Part shown: positions 1 through 9,167 of the stretch, in pieces | How the letters are laid out: the number at the start of each line of letters is the position of its first letter | Position numbering within the stretch: the stretch's first letter is position 1 | Origin: Pedobacter sp. Hv1 | GTDB taxonomy: Bacteria > Bacteroidota > Bacteroidia > Sphingobacteriales > Sphingobacteriaceae | DNA length: 64,000 bases | Assembly (NCBI RefSeq): GCF_001412215.1 | Contig: NZ_LLWP01000009.1 | Coordinates: 124,001 to 188,000 of the forward strand | Direction of reading: 5' to 3' | Notes under the pieces: model-generated | Told to the model about the DNA's origin: nothing | Database searches by the model: none | What the model saw: the letters and a program-made list of their open reading frames with translations, nothing else | Made by a program: the position numbers and the translations under genes

Positions 1-206
1 TGGATCACCTGAGTATCATTGGCATGTTTAAGCAATGCGCCAATCTGGTCTTTTGTGAACTTAGGTATAGGCGTGTATTTTTCATAAGTGTTTGATTTGA
101 GCAAGGTCACATATTGTTCTACGGGGTCTTGCGGCGTGTCTTTTTTCTTGCAGCCACTTGTAAATAGTACAAGTATGCTGAGCATGCATACTAAAATCGG
201 TTTCAT
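1..206 (-). CDS. Lipoprotein, N-terminal part (cut by left edge)
   Basis: The reverse strand opens with ATG at 204-206 and reads without stop to the window edge, about 68 residues. The protein begins with a short hydrophobic signal and a lipobox ending in Cys19 (LFTSGC) followed by three lysines, so it should be a lipid-anchored envelope protein. The rest of the visible part (KFTKDQIGALLKHANDT) is hydrophilic and unrecognised. The family cannot be named from this fragment. Confidence 0.75.
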   Translation of the reverse strand, partial: MKPILVCMLSILVLFTSGCKKKDTPQDPVEQYVTLLKSNTYEKYTPIPKFTKDQIGALLKHANDTQVI

Positions 207-366
207 TTTTACGATCAAAAGGGGTTGATAATTTTGTATTTGGTTAGTTTACATAAAGTTAAGTTATAAATCTCATTCGGGCAATTATTTTTATAGACTT
301 ATACTAATTGTAGTCAGATAACCATTGAGCAGTAACCATTTGAAATATGGTATAGCCTTAATATAT

Positions 367-402
367 AAAAAGCGCAAAAATTGTTGTTTTTTGCGCTTTT
401 TA
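367..402 (-). terminator. Strong intrinsic terminator
   Basis: AAAAAGCGCAAAAA at 367-380 pairs with TTTTTTGCGCTTTTT at 387-401 around a short loop. The stem is flanked by A and T runs, so it can act in both directions. It lies just beyond the stop codon of the minus-strand M14 carboxypeptidase (ends at 419) and most likely ends that transcript. Confidence 0.8.
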
Positions 403-418
403 TAGGTTGTTTTTTAAT

Positions 419-2902
419 CTAGTTCACCAAAAACAAAGCATTGGTAAATAATTGTTTTCCGTTTTCCCAGAAAGAACGGAACAGTACATCGGTACCTAGG
501 TAAACAATAGTTCCTCTACCCGATTGCTGTACGCCATATAATAATCCTGCGGCTAGTTTCTTTTTCACCTTATCTCCGGCAACACCAGCCATGTAGCTGT
601 TTGCTTTTAATACACCCACATTCCAACCATTTTCTAATGGTTCGTATATTTTCTCATCCGTTTTTAGGGTATAATAATATTTACCCAAGCCCAAAGCTAA
701 AGGATGGCTTTGATCGATACTTACTTTATAAATAGCACCAGGAATAGAGTTCTGCAAATCGTCTTTGTCTTTTTCTGAGTATCTACGTTCGTTGGTTTCC
801 TTTTCGTCTTTTTTAGGATATTCTTTCTTTTTGATGTCGAATGGTCTTTTACCAATCACTGCACCAATGGCATCTTCCATCAAAATTACTTTGCCACCAG
901 CACTAATCCAGCCACTCAATTGTTCTCCTAATTTCTCGTTATAAGAACCGTCAGGCAAGATCAAAACGTTTATTTTATTGATGTCCAAATAAGCAGCACT
1001 TTGTACACTGATCATGGTAATTGGATAATTTAATTCTTGTTCAAGAAAATGCCAAACTTCTCCAACACCTTGTGATGAAACTTCTTGTCCGCTAACAACA
1101 GCAATTTTTGGAGCGCTTAAAAGACGGTAAACAGACGATCCAAAATCTTTACCTTTTTCTACATAACCACTTGCAATAGGATAAAAAGCAACATTGTGAT
1201 CTTTAGCGATATCGGTTAATAACTTTGATAGATCTTTGTTTATTTTTTCATTTTCTGTTCTGTACACCAATAAAGAACCAGCTCTGTAAGCTTTACCACC
1301 AATGGTAAATGCTTCGTCTGCTATACGGATTTTAACTTTCTGCTTTTGTAAGGACACTACAGTTTGAGCATCGTCAATCGTATTCCATGGAATTACCCAA
1401 GCATAAGGTTTGCTGATATTTGGAATGCTCTCTTTTTTCTCTTCTATAAAGTTGTTGCTTCCAGTTATAAACTCCTTAACGGCATAAGCATTCAGGCCAT
1501 AAGCATAAGGAAGTGCCCATGCAGTAATATCATAGGTATTTGAATCGGTAACAACAGTTTGTGGCTCAAACAATACATTGGCCATTACAGAATGAGACTG
1601 TTGTAAGTTTACGATAAGGTCATTTCGTTCTACCTTAAAATTCTCTACTTTTTGCGTTTCGTAATTGTAACCATTTAAGGTTCTATCACCTCCAAAGGCA
1701 AAAGCAATGTGGTTTCTTTTTAATAGGTCGGCCATTTTGCGCAAGCGCTGAATGTTCTGCGCTTTTACAATGTATGTTTTATAAATTCCTGGAGGGTTGG
1801 ATAGACTTTGTTCGAAATACTTTTTAAACTCGCTTACCAACTTCTCAGCATTGGCCGAAACGGTTTCTATAGTAGACATAGAAGTTGTAAAATGATGGTC
1901 AATTCTGTCTTTTAAGGTTAAGGTATCTCCATCGGCAGTTACTACGGCTAAACCAGCTCTAATTCCACCTTGCTCGTAAGTCATGCCCACCGCCCCATTG
2001 TACAAGGGATAGGTATCACCATACGATGGGTATAAAAGATCGAAACGTTCTTTGGTAAAATATTGCCATCCGTTTTCATCAAAATATTTTGCATTGTTTT
2101 TGCCCACCACAACCTGAAATTCTCTTTGCCATGGGGTAATGTCTTGGTGTACTGGTTCTGCTGCAGGTGCAAAATAATAAGGCTCATTGTAACTCTGCTC
2201 GTGAAAATCGACATGTACCTGAGGCATCCATTGATGGTAGGCTACCAATCTTTGTTGTGTTTCTACTTGCGTTTGCCAAGCCCAATCGCGGTTAAGATCA
2301 TAATAATAATGATTTGGTCTACCCCCTGGCCATGGTTCGCTATGTTCTCTGGCAGTAGGGTCTGGGTTAGGAACCTTGCCACTTACCATATTGAAATTAC
2401 TTACATATCTTTCTCTCCCATCTGGATTTAAACAAGGATCGATAATAACGATGGTGTTTTTTAACCACTCTCTGGTATTGCTGTCTTTTGCTTCAGATAG
2501 GGTATATAAAACACGCATAGCTGTTTCTGTAGAATTGGCCTCATTACCGTGTACATTGTAACTTAACCATACAATGGCAGGTTGTTTAGCTGCTTTAGAG
2601 GCCGATTTATCAACATTTGATAAGCCAACATTATATTTTCTAATTTGTTCCAATTGGGCCATATTCGACGCATCAGAAACCACCGCCAGCAATAGCTCAC
2701 GCCCTTCGTAAGTTTTGCCATAAGTTTGCAATTGAATGTTCTTGTTCGTTGCAGCTACTTTTTTGAAATAATCTACCACCTTTTGGTGTGGTGTAAAATG
2801 ACTTCCCAACGGATAGCCTAAAAATTCATCGGGAGATGGCGTTTGCGCAAAAAGCTTGAAGCTTACACTTAACAGTACAAAACAGAGTAGGGATCTTTTC
2901 AT
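419..2902 (-). CDS. Exported M14-family zinc carboxypeptidase
   Basis: This 827-residue protein has a signal peptide (cleavage near FAQ, residue 20) and an N-terminal M14 carboxypeptidase domain. Visible motifs are the zinc pair H118xxE121 (VHGNEANSTE), NPDGRE at 159-164, NRDW at about 204, a third zinc ligand in VDFHEQ (H234) and a later YEQGG that can supply the catalytic Glu. Residues about 600-720 resemble a glutamine-amidotransferase-like domain (PDGSYNEKLGEQLSGW), as in other large Bacteroidota M14 proteins. It should trim C-terminal residues from peptides in the periplasm or outside the cell. It is monocistronic, divergent from murF, and followed by a strong terminator. Exact substrate unknown. 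Confidence 0.88.
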   Translation of the reverse strand: MKRSLLCFVLLSVSFKLFAQTPSPDEFLGYPLGSHFTPHQKVVDYFKKVAATNKNIQLQTYGKTYEGRELLLAVVSDASNMAQLEQIRKYNVGLSNVDKSASKAAKQPAIVWLSYNVHGNEANSTETAMRVLYTLSEAKDSNTREWLKNTIVIIDPCLNPDGRERYVSNFNMVSGKVPNPDPTAREHSEPWPGGRPNHYYYDLNRDWAWQTQVETQQRLVAYHQWMPQVHVDFHEQSYNEPYYFAPAAEPVHQDITPWQREFQVVVGKNNAKYFDENGWQYFTKERFDLLYPSYGDTYPLYNGAVGMTYEQGGIRAGLAVVTADGDTLTLKDRIDHHFTTSMSTIETVSANAEKLVSEFKKYFEQSLSNPPGIYKTYIVKAQNIQRLRKMADLLKRNHIAFAFGGDRTLNGYNYETQKVENFKVERNDLIVNLQQSHSVMANVLFEPQTVVTDSNTYDITAWALPYAYGLNAYAVKEFITGSNNFIEEKKESIPNISKPYAWVIPWNTIDDAQTVVSLQKQKVKIRIADEAFTIGGKAYRAGSLLVYRTENEKINKDLSKLLTDIAKDHNVAFYPIASGYVEKGKDFGSSVYRLLSAPKIAVVSGQEVSSQGVGEVWHFLEQELNYPITMISVQSAAYLDINKINVLILPDGSYNEKLGEQLSGWISAGGKVILMEDAIGAVIGKRPFDIKKKEYPKKDEKETNERRYSEKDKDDLQNSIPGAIYKVSIDQSHPLALGLGKYYYTLKTDEKIYEPLENGWNVGVLKANSYMAGVAGDKVKKKLAAGLLYGVQQSGRGTIVYLGTDVLFRSFWENGKQLFTNALFLVN

Positions 2903-2994
2903 ATCTATGGTTTATTTATCAATAATACTAAAAAGAATGTTTTATTTGTCTTTGCATTTGTAATTTTACGATGAATATTTATCCATAAGGCGAA

Positions 2995-4296
2995 ATGGCA
3001 AGTACCGAAGAACTCTATCAACATTATTTAAAACACCCTGTTATTTGTACAGATACGAGGGCAATTACGCAAGGATGTTTATTTTTTGCACTAAAAGGCG
3101 ATCATTTTGATGCCAATACATTTGCCAAACAAGCCTTGGCTTTAGGTGCAGCATTTGCCATTGTTGACAATGAAAATTATGCGGTAAGCGAACAATGTAT
3201 TTTAGTGACAGATGTGTTAACCACTTTACAAGAACTGGCCAAACATCATCGCAAGCAACTAACAATTCCTGTAATTGGCTTAACAGGAAGTAATGGTAAA
3301 ACCACAACCAAAGAACTGATCAGGGCAGTGCTTGCAGAGCAGTTCAATACTTTTGCAACCAAAGGAAACTTAAATAATCATATTGGAGTTCCATTGTCGA
3401 TTTTATCTTTAAATAGCGACACTGAAATTGCAGTAATTGAAATGGGAGCAAACCACCAAAAAGAGATTGAACTTTTGTGTGAAATTGCCCAACCCACCCA
3501 CGGCTTGATTACCAATGTTGGGATGGCTCATTTAGATGGATTTGGTGGCTTTGAGGGCGTTAAAAAAGGCAAGGCCGAATTATATGCTTATTTGAAAGCA
3601 CATCATGGCTACGCTTTTATTTATCGGAACAATCCTTATTTACTAGAAATGAGCGAGGCCGCAGGGCTGAATAAGGTGATCTATTATGGAAGTGAGCGAG
3701 AAAATGCGGTGAGTGGTCAACTGAAACATACAGACCCTTTAATTGAATTTGAATGGGTGGCCAAAGACAATGTTTTTGAGGCCAAAGCCAATTTAACAGG
3801 CACTTATAATTTCGAAAATATCCTAGCTGCCATTTGTATTGGCAACTTTTTTGAACTGACACCGGTACAGATTAACCATGGCTTGGCAAATTATTTTCCG
3901 AGCAATAACCGTTCGCAGCTTACCAAAACAGACCACAACATGGTGATCTGCGATTTTTACAACGCCAACCCTAGCAGTATGACTGCGGCATTAAACAATT
4001 TAAAATCGTTAAGTGCTCATCATAAAACAGCAATTATTGGTGATATGTTTGAATTAGGTATAGAGGCACCAGTGCAACATGAGCTCGTAGCTAAATTAGC
4101 GGCACAAAATGAAATTGGTCTATTGATTTTTATTGGCAAAGATTTTTATGCGTTTAAAGATCAATATGCTGGCCTATTTTTCGAAACACCAGTAGAAGCC
4201 GCAACATACCTACAAGAAAATCCGATTAAAGACAATTTGGTATTGTTAAAAGGAAGCCGTGGAATGGCTCTAGAGCAATTATTGCCTTTATTGTAA
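2995..4296 (+). CDS. murF: UDP-N-acetylmuramoyl-tripeptide--D-Ala-D-Ala ligase
   Basis: The enzyme adds D-Ala-D-Ala to UDP-MurNAc-tripeptide, the last cytoplasmic step of the peptidoglycan precursor. The 433 residues have the Mur-ligase layout: an N-terminal substrate domain (CTDTRAITQGCLFFALKG), an ATP loop TGSNGKTTT at 97-105, the central EMGANHQKEI and LITNVGMAHLDGFG motifs, and a C-terminal domain with NANPSSM and GDMFELG. The length is normal. It stands alone rather than in a dcw cluster. A -7-like box TAATTTTA at 2961-2968 lies 26 bp before the ATG. Confidence 0.96.
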   Translation: MASTEELYQHYLKHPVICTDTRAITQGCLFFALKGDHFDANTFAKQALALGAAFAIVDNENYAVSEQCILVTDVLTTLQELAKHHRKQLTIPVIGLTGSNGKTTTKELIRAVLAEQFNTFATKGNLNNHIGVPLSILSLNSDTEIAVIEMGANHQKEIELLCEIAQPTHGLITNVGMAHLDGFGGFEGVKKGKAELYAYLKAHHGYAFIYRNNPYLLEMSEAAGLNKVIYYGSERENAVSGQLKHTDPLIEFEWVAKDNVFEAKANLTGTYNFENILAAICIGNFFELTPVQINHGLANYFPSNNRSQLTKTDHNMVICDFYNANPSSMTAALNNLKSLSAHHKTAIIGDMFELGIEAPVQHELVAKLAAQNEIGLLIFIGKDFYAFKDQYAGLFFETPVEAATYLQENPIKDNLVLLKGSRGMALEQLLPLL

Positions 4297-4740
4297 TGAG
4301 AATTTAGTTCGTATTGGTGTGGTTAAATAATGTAAGTTCTGGGTTAAGGAAATGCATTTTGGAATGATAACCAATGGCTTATCTTGAAATCAATTGTTTT
4401 TTGCTACTATTTGATGGTTCTGTCGCTTCGCGGACAAACTTTTATTCAAGTAAGCGTATGTTTTCATTGGTTTTCATGCTTTCGCAGGCTTAGGTTTCCT
4501 ATAGATGAAAAAAGTATGCAAAACCGTAGCGATAGCGAAGCTCATTTGTACCTTTAAAACTATATGAACGTACAAATAAAAATCCACGGCTGCGCCCTGT
4601 TCTATTAAAGAAAGTGGTTAGGCTTACTGCTACATTCCGAACAGGCCAAGGCCGCTTTTAGTAAAACGTTCGAGAGTGCTTTGGCTTGAGATGGCTCCAA
4701 ATTAAACGCCTTAACCTGCAATATTTTTCGACGTTATTTC
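4297..4740. other. Gene-free convergent interval of unusual composition
   Basis: These 444 bp separate the convergent murF and thioredoxin-like genes. I find no credible ORF or RNA gene. The interval alternates AT-rich DNA with short GC-richer patches (for example GGCTGCGCCCTGTTC near 4590 and GAACAGGCCAAGGCCGC near 4640, which form an imperfect inverted pair). ATTTGTAC and GTACAAAT (about 4542-4577) form another inverted pair around a 20-nt loop. It may be a decayed mobile or repeat element, but nothing in it is diagnostic. Confidence 0.5.
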
Positions 4741-5937
4741 TTAATGCTGTGCTATTTTCTCTAAGGCAGATTTCAGGTCAGTTTTAACGTTATCTGGTGT
4801 ATCAGGATTGGCAATTAAAGTATTGGCAACAGTTTTAAATTTCTCATACTCCTTCATTTTGATATAGATAATCCCTTTCACAAATTCTTTCATATAAGAA
4901 AGTTTAGCTTCTTTTTCAGGAATTTTTACCGCATCAAATCGGGCAATGGTGGCATCAAGTTTACCTTCTCCAGCCAAAATGGGCCCAAAGCTCATCATGG
5001 CATTACACAATTGCTCAAAATCAATTTTAGCAGGTGTATTGTCAAGAATCAAGTCAAACTCTTTAATAGCCTCTGGTATTTTTTTCTCTTCTAAAAAGTA
5101 CTGGGTTCTGAAGTATTGGTAAACAAATAATGATTTTTGAGGGATGTATTTATCTAATAAGGCTTTGATACTTTCAAAATCCATCGAATTTTCATCCTTT
5201 AAGGCACTTTGGTAAATGCCAAAACCTAAGGTTAGGCTTACCAAACGTTGATCAACATCTTCAGGGGTGTATTTTCCAGTATTGACAATCTTTGCTTTGT
5301 TGGCCACAATATAGGCTAATGTTTTCTCCTCCGATAAGGAATTGAAATCATTCATGATCAGGTCAATCAAATCGATGTTGCCTAAAATATCTGGTTGTTT
5401 AGCAAGGTAATTTTTACTGATTTCTTCAAAATCTTCATCCTCAAAAGCCACGGCAGTACGTGCAAATTTGGCAAAATCAGCATTGCTTAAATCTAAAGCC
5501 TTCTTTTTCAAGGTGAAGTATTGAGTGTTCGGATCTTTTGCTGTTTTACCTAATTCAACAAAATCTGCAGGCTCATGAAAGCCAACACCTTTATGTAGAA
5601 TTACGCCTTCAGGATTAATGAACAGTAGATGAGGATAAGCCGTTACAAAATACCTTTCGGCAAGCATGGGGCCTTCACCCTTTTCCATATCGTATTTTAC
5701 GTTGATGAAATTGGCATTGTAAAACGCTGCCACATCACTATTGGTATAAATTTGTGCATCCATCTGTTTGCAAGGCCCACACCAGGTTGCATAAGCATCT
5801 AAAAAGATAATCTTATTTTCTTTTTTGGCTTTTTCTAAAACAGTAGTCCAGGTTGGGTTGCTTAAAAAGTTGATTTCTGCAGCATTTGCAGTTATAGTGA
5901 TCAAGAAAAGGCAACTTGCCCAAATCAGATTTTTCAT
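4741..5937 (-). CDS. Exported thioredoxin-fold protein
   Basis: The 398-residue protein has a signal peptide (TANAAEINF, cleavage near residue 20) and an N-terminal thioredoxin domain with the active site WCGPC (C53, C56) in FLDAYATWCGPCKQMD, plus a cis-Pro region AYPHLLF. The remaining ~250 residues are helical and lack a recognised motif; they look like TPR-like repeats (SFGPILAGEGKLDATIARFD). It probably acts as a periplasmic disulfide reductase. The transcript appears separate from gldH upstream (41-bp gap), though read-through is possible. Confidence 0.85.
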   Translation of the reverse strand: MKNLIWASCLFLITITANAAEINFLSNPTWTTVLEKAKKENKIIFLDAYATWCGPCKQMDAQIYTNSDVAAFYNANFINVKYDMEKGEGPMLAERYFVTAYPHLLFINPEGVILHKGVGFHEPADFVELGKTAKDPNTQYFTLKKKALDLSNADFAKFARTAVAFEDEDFEEISKNYLAKQPDILGNIDLIDLIMNDFNSLSEEKTLAYIVANKAKIVNTGKYTPEDVDQRLVSLTLGFGIYQSALKDENSMDFESIKALLDKYIPQKSLFVYQYFRTQYFLEEKKIPEAIKEFDLILDNTPAKIDFEQLCNAMMSFGPILAGEGKLDATIARFDAVKIPEKEAKLSYMKEFVKGIIYIKMKEYEKFKTVANTLIANPDTPDNVKTDLKSALEKIAQH

Positions 5938-5978
5938 CGAGTATAAATTTGTATGCTATTTGCCCTTAGGCAGAATGA

Positions 5979-6446
5979 TTATTCTTTGTTTTTTATCGTT
6001 ATACCTACATCACTTATCCCAGTTAAAGGATTGTCTCGCATGTTTTGTTCAATTGAGATCTGGTATTTACCCGGCTTGGCAAAACGATAGTCTTTTAATA
6101 ACGGGAAATTGTAGGTAAAAATATCTCCAGAACCTTTTCCTAACCATTCGCCATCGGCTTTTGCCAATTTAAATTGGTAACGGGTGCTTTTCTGAAGGCT
6201 ATCCCCTTTTAAATGCACTACCACAAAAAGATTAGAATAACGGTAATCTGCTGTGTGGCGCAGTTTAAAATAAACCTGATACAATTGGTTGACATCTTTG
6301 ATTTCAAAACTAGCTTTTGCGGTTTGGGCATAAGTCCAATTGTTTTCTGCAATAGCGTCATTGGTATCAACCAGATTAGTGTTGGTACAAGCTGCAAGGA
6401 TAAATATCATTGCCAAAATAGGAATGATGTGCTTAATCTTAGTCAT
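5979..6446 (-). CDS. gldH: Gliding motility lipoprotein GldH
   Basis: GldH is an outer-membrane lipoprotein needed for gliding and type IX secretion in Flavobacterium. I start it at ATG 6444-6446, giving 155 residues with a lipobox ending in Cys20 (FILAAC); a longer reading frame upstream lies entirely inside ricT and would remove the signal. Supporting motifs are FKLRHTADYRYSNLFVVV and the C-terminal DNPLTGISDVGI, typical of GldH. It overlaps the ricT stop by 8 bp, so the two are translationally coupled. Presence of gldH does not prove gliding, because many non-gliding Bacteroidota retain it. Confidence 0.85.
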   Translation of the reverse strand: MTKIKHIIPILAMIFILAACTNTNLVDTNDAIAENNWTYAQTAKASFEIKDVNQLYQVYFKLRHTADYRYSNLFVVVHLKGDSLQKSTRYQFKLAKADGEWLGKGSGDIFTYNFPLLKDYRFAKPGKYQISIEQNMRDNPLTGISDVGITIKNKE

Positions 6447-7866
6447 TTTTCGGCTTTTCAGATGATTGATCTGTAGGTCTTGGCTTATTTCGATTTTTAT
6501 TCCTGTTCTTATTGTTCCTGTTTCCTTGTCGTTGTGCACCACCTTGTTGAGTTGGCTCAGCACCCTCTGCCAATGGTTTTTGTACCTGTGGGTTTGGTTT
6601 TTGAGCTTGCTGTTTTGGGTGTGGAGGCTTAGTTTGTGGCTTTTGTTGCTGCGGCTTATTGGCTTGGGCAGCAGGTTTAGCCTGTGGATTGGTATTGGAC
6701 TGATTGCGGTTGCGATCGTTCCTGTTGTTATTTTTATTACGGTTGTTATTGTTGCGGTTTCTAGCTCTTTCGTCTAAACGGGTTAAACTATCTTGGCCAA
6801 CTACATTTTCGTAATCATGTACCTTTTCTACAATCGTTGTAGTTTTCAGTTCAACAGCTTCATCTTTCAGGTTAACAGGTTTCTCGCCTTTTTTGTTCAT
6901 GGCCATGATCTCTTTTACACGATCAACCTTTAGCGGAATCCAATCTTCTTGATTGGCATAACTGAACCACATCAGCTTTTTAAAGATATCTGTTTTTTGA
7001 TGGCGGGCAACTCCCACTTCTGTTTGCAACGATTCAATGCGATCAGGAATATCCTTTAATGCATCTAAATAAGTATCTAGCTCGTAGTTTAAACAACATT
7101 TTAATTTACCACATTGTCCGGCAAGTTTTAAGGTGTTTAAAGAAAGGTTTTGATACCTTGCTGCAGCTGTAGAAACAGTTTTAAAATTGGTTAACCATGT
7201 TGAGCAGCAAAGCTCGCGACCACAAGAACCGATACCGCCTAAACGACCAGCTTCCTGGCGCATTCCAATTTGGCGCATTTCAATTCTAATGCGGAAGGTT
7301 TCTGCCATCTTTTTGATCAGCTCTCTAAAGTCTACACGACCCTCAGCGGTATAAAAAAATGTAGCTTTTGTTTTGTCTCCTTGGTAATCTACATCACTAA
7401 TTTTCATTGATAAACGAAGGTCAAGGGCTAAAGTACGGGCTTTATGCATGGTTTCCCATTCCATATCTTTTGCCAATTTCCATTTATCTACATCGGCTTC
7501 TGTAGCTTTGCGGTATATTTTGCGGGTAACTTGGTCTAAAGCGGTTTTGCGACGTTTCATCTGCATCCGCACCAATTCTCCAGTTAAGGAAATATGGCCG
7601 ATATCATAACCGCCTGTGGGGCCTTCAACAGCCACCAATTCACCAATTTCGAGGTAAATATTATCGTTATTTAAAAAGAATTCTTTTCTGGCGCCTTTAA
7701 ATTTTACTTCTACAACATTAAAGGGCATATAGTTGGCAGGCATATCGAGATTTGATAGCCAGTCGTGTACTTCCATTTTTTGGCATCCACCAGTAAGGCA
7801 TGAGCCATTACTTTTACAGCCAGAGGGGGCGCAACCGCCACCCGTAGAACAACTTCCACATCCCAT
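6439..7866 (-). CDS. ricT: RicT/PSP1-domain protein with disordered Asn/Arg/Gln/Pro tail
   Basis: The PSP1 core (about residues 50-290) carries the family's cysteine motifs SCGRELCC (C215, C220, C221) and QCGKLKCC (C252, C257, C258). In Bacillus, RicT works with RicA and RicF, binds Fe-S clusters and guides RNase Y mRNA processing. Two additions stand out. The N-terminus holds six cysteines within 28 residues (3, 6, 12, 17, 23, 28). Residues about 367-475 are a low-complexity tail rich in Asn, Arg, Lys, Gln and Pro. The gene starts 1 bp after the holB stop and overlaps gldH, forming one operon. Core assignment is firm; the role of the tail is inference. Confidence 0.9.
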   Translation of the reverse strand: MGCGSCSTGGGCAPSGCKSNGSCLTGGCQKMEVHDWLSNLDMPANYMPFNVVEVKFKGARKEFFLNNDNIYLEIGELVAVEGPTGGYDIGHISLTGELVRMQMKRRKTALDQVTRKIYRKATEADVDKWKLAKDMEWETMHKARTLALDLRLSMKISDVDYQGDKTKATFFYTAEGRVDFRELIKKMAETFRIRIEMRQIGMRQEAGRLGGIGSCGRELCCSTWLTNFKTVSTAAARYQNLSLNTLKLAGQCGKLKCCLNYELDTYLDALKDIPDRIESLQTEVGVARHQKTDIFKKLMWFSYANQEDWIPLKVDRVKEIMAMNKKGEKPVNLKDEAVELKTTTIVEKVHDYENVVGQDSLTRLDERARNRNNNNRNKNNNRNDRNRNQSNTNPQAKPAAQANKPQQQKPQTKPPHPKQQAQKPNPQVQKPLAEGAEPTQQGGAQRQGNRNNKNRNKNRNKPRPTDQSSEKPKND

Positions 7867-7867
7867 A

Positions 7868-9016
7868 TTAATTGTATATATATTGAGTCCCTTTCGGGAG
7901 CGTTTTAAACTTAATTATTTTAACTAGTTGTAAAGATACATCTAAAAACAGAATTTTCGGATTCGCATTACGTTCAATATGGTAATGTGCCTTTTCTAGT
8001 TCGGCAATGAGGGCCTCAACCATAGGTAAATTGAGTACGTTGGTTGATAGTTTAACAGCTACTTCTAGCGTTTGATGCGGCAATTTAACCAAATCATCGG
8101 CTCCGCTGATCAATAAACTACATTCGCGTAAAAAGTTGATACCGTATTTTAAAAAGTTCTTTTGGTTTTCTCGGCCCCAACTGGCAGCGGTTTCGGTAAA
8201 AGCAATCATAGCGGGCACTTTATTGCCAAAACCCATGCGCAGCCATTCTGCAAAGTAACCCGCATTGTTATTGGGCGTGTCGTTAAGTAAGGCCTTGGCT
8301 TCAATGAGGTTTCCATCTGCTAAAAAACTAAATTCAGTAGCTTGGTTTGGTGCCAATTGTGCTTTATTGATCAAATAGTTTTCGATCTCTAGATCTGGCA
8401 ATTTGGGTATTTTAACAATCTGGGTACGCGACAAAATGGTAGATAGAATCTGTTCTTGATTTTGTGCTACCAGTATAAATAAAGTATTGGCAGGTGGTTC
8501 TTCAATAATTTTGAGCAGGGCATTCCCCTCTCTATCTAAAAACTCAGGCAGCCACATAATCAGTACTTTTGTATCGGCCTCAAATGCTTTGTAACTTAGT
8601 TTTTTGATGATATCATGGCACTCTGCAATGTTGATGTTGGCTTGTTTATTATCTGCACTTAATTTAGAGCGCCAAATATCCAAGTTAAAATAAGGGTCTT
8701 CCAGCAATAAACTTCTCCATTCTTCTAAAACATCGACTGCTATTTTTACAGCTGCCGAGGCAAAAAAGGGATAGGAGAAATGTAAATCGGGATGGATATA
8801 TTTTTCGTATTTGCGGCAAGAGGAACATTCGCCACAACTATCTGTTGGTGTTCTATTTTGGCAATTGATATACTGTGCATAAGCAATGGCCAAGGGTAGG
8901 GCACCACTTCCTTCGGCAGATAAAAAAAGTTGTGCATGGCTAACCCTGTTCTCTACAACGGTTTGTATCAGCTGTTGCTTTAAACCTTCCTGTCCTATGA
9001 TCTCTTTAAACTGCAT
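7868..9016 (-). CDS. holB: DNA polymerase III delta-prime subunit
   Basis: Clamp-loader subunit of the replicative polymerase. I choose ATG 9014-9016 (MQFKEIIGQ, 382 residues), where similarity to the AAA+ fold begins; 42 extra in-frame residues upstream look like untranslated DNA. Visible are the four-cysteine zinc site (C52, C61, C64, C67), a degenerate P-loop SAEGSGALPLA without the Walker lysine, and a sensor-like SRTQIVKIP. Loss of the Walker lysine is normal in delta-prime, which does not hydrolyse ATP. First gene of the holB-ricT-gldH operon. Confidence 0.9.
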   Translation of the reverse strand: MQFKEIIGQEGLKQQLIQTVVENRVSHAQLFLSAEGSGALPLAIAYAQYINCQNRTPTDSCGECSSCRKYEKYIHPDLHFSYPFFASAAVKIAVDVLEEWRSLLLEDPYFNLDIWRSKLSADNKQANINIAECHDIIKKLSYKAFEADTKVLIMWLPEFLDREGNALLKIIEEPPANTLFILVAQNQEQILSTILSRTQIVKIPKLPDLEIENYLINKAQLAPNQATEFSFLADGNLIEAKALLNDTPNNNAGYFAEWLRMGFGNKVPAMIAFTETAASWGRENQKNFLKYGINFLRECSLLISGADDLVKLPHQTLEVAVKLSTNVLNLPMVEALIAELEKAHYHIERNANPKILFLDVSLQLVKIIKFKTLPKGTQYIYN

Positions 9017-9167
9017 TGGTGCAAAATAAGAAATAGAAGTGAGATGTAGGATACGAGTTTGAGATTTTGATGAACGTTTTACCAATATGGAACAATTACC
9101 ATTGTAAAATAATTGTTGATATATCAATAATTGATATTGCATTTAATATTTTTACTATATAAACTCC

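Noticed and set aside
6447-6563. N-terminal extension of GldH
   Set aside because: It is inside the ricT coding region and removes the lipobox from the N-terminus; the ATG at 6444-6446 gives a standard GldH.
7033-7153. Cysteine codons around 7080-7120 as a possible zinc-ribbon gene on the opposite strand
   Set aside because: They belong to the RicT motif QCGKLKCC on the minus strand.
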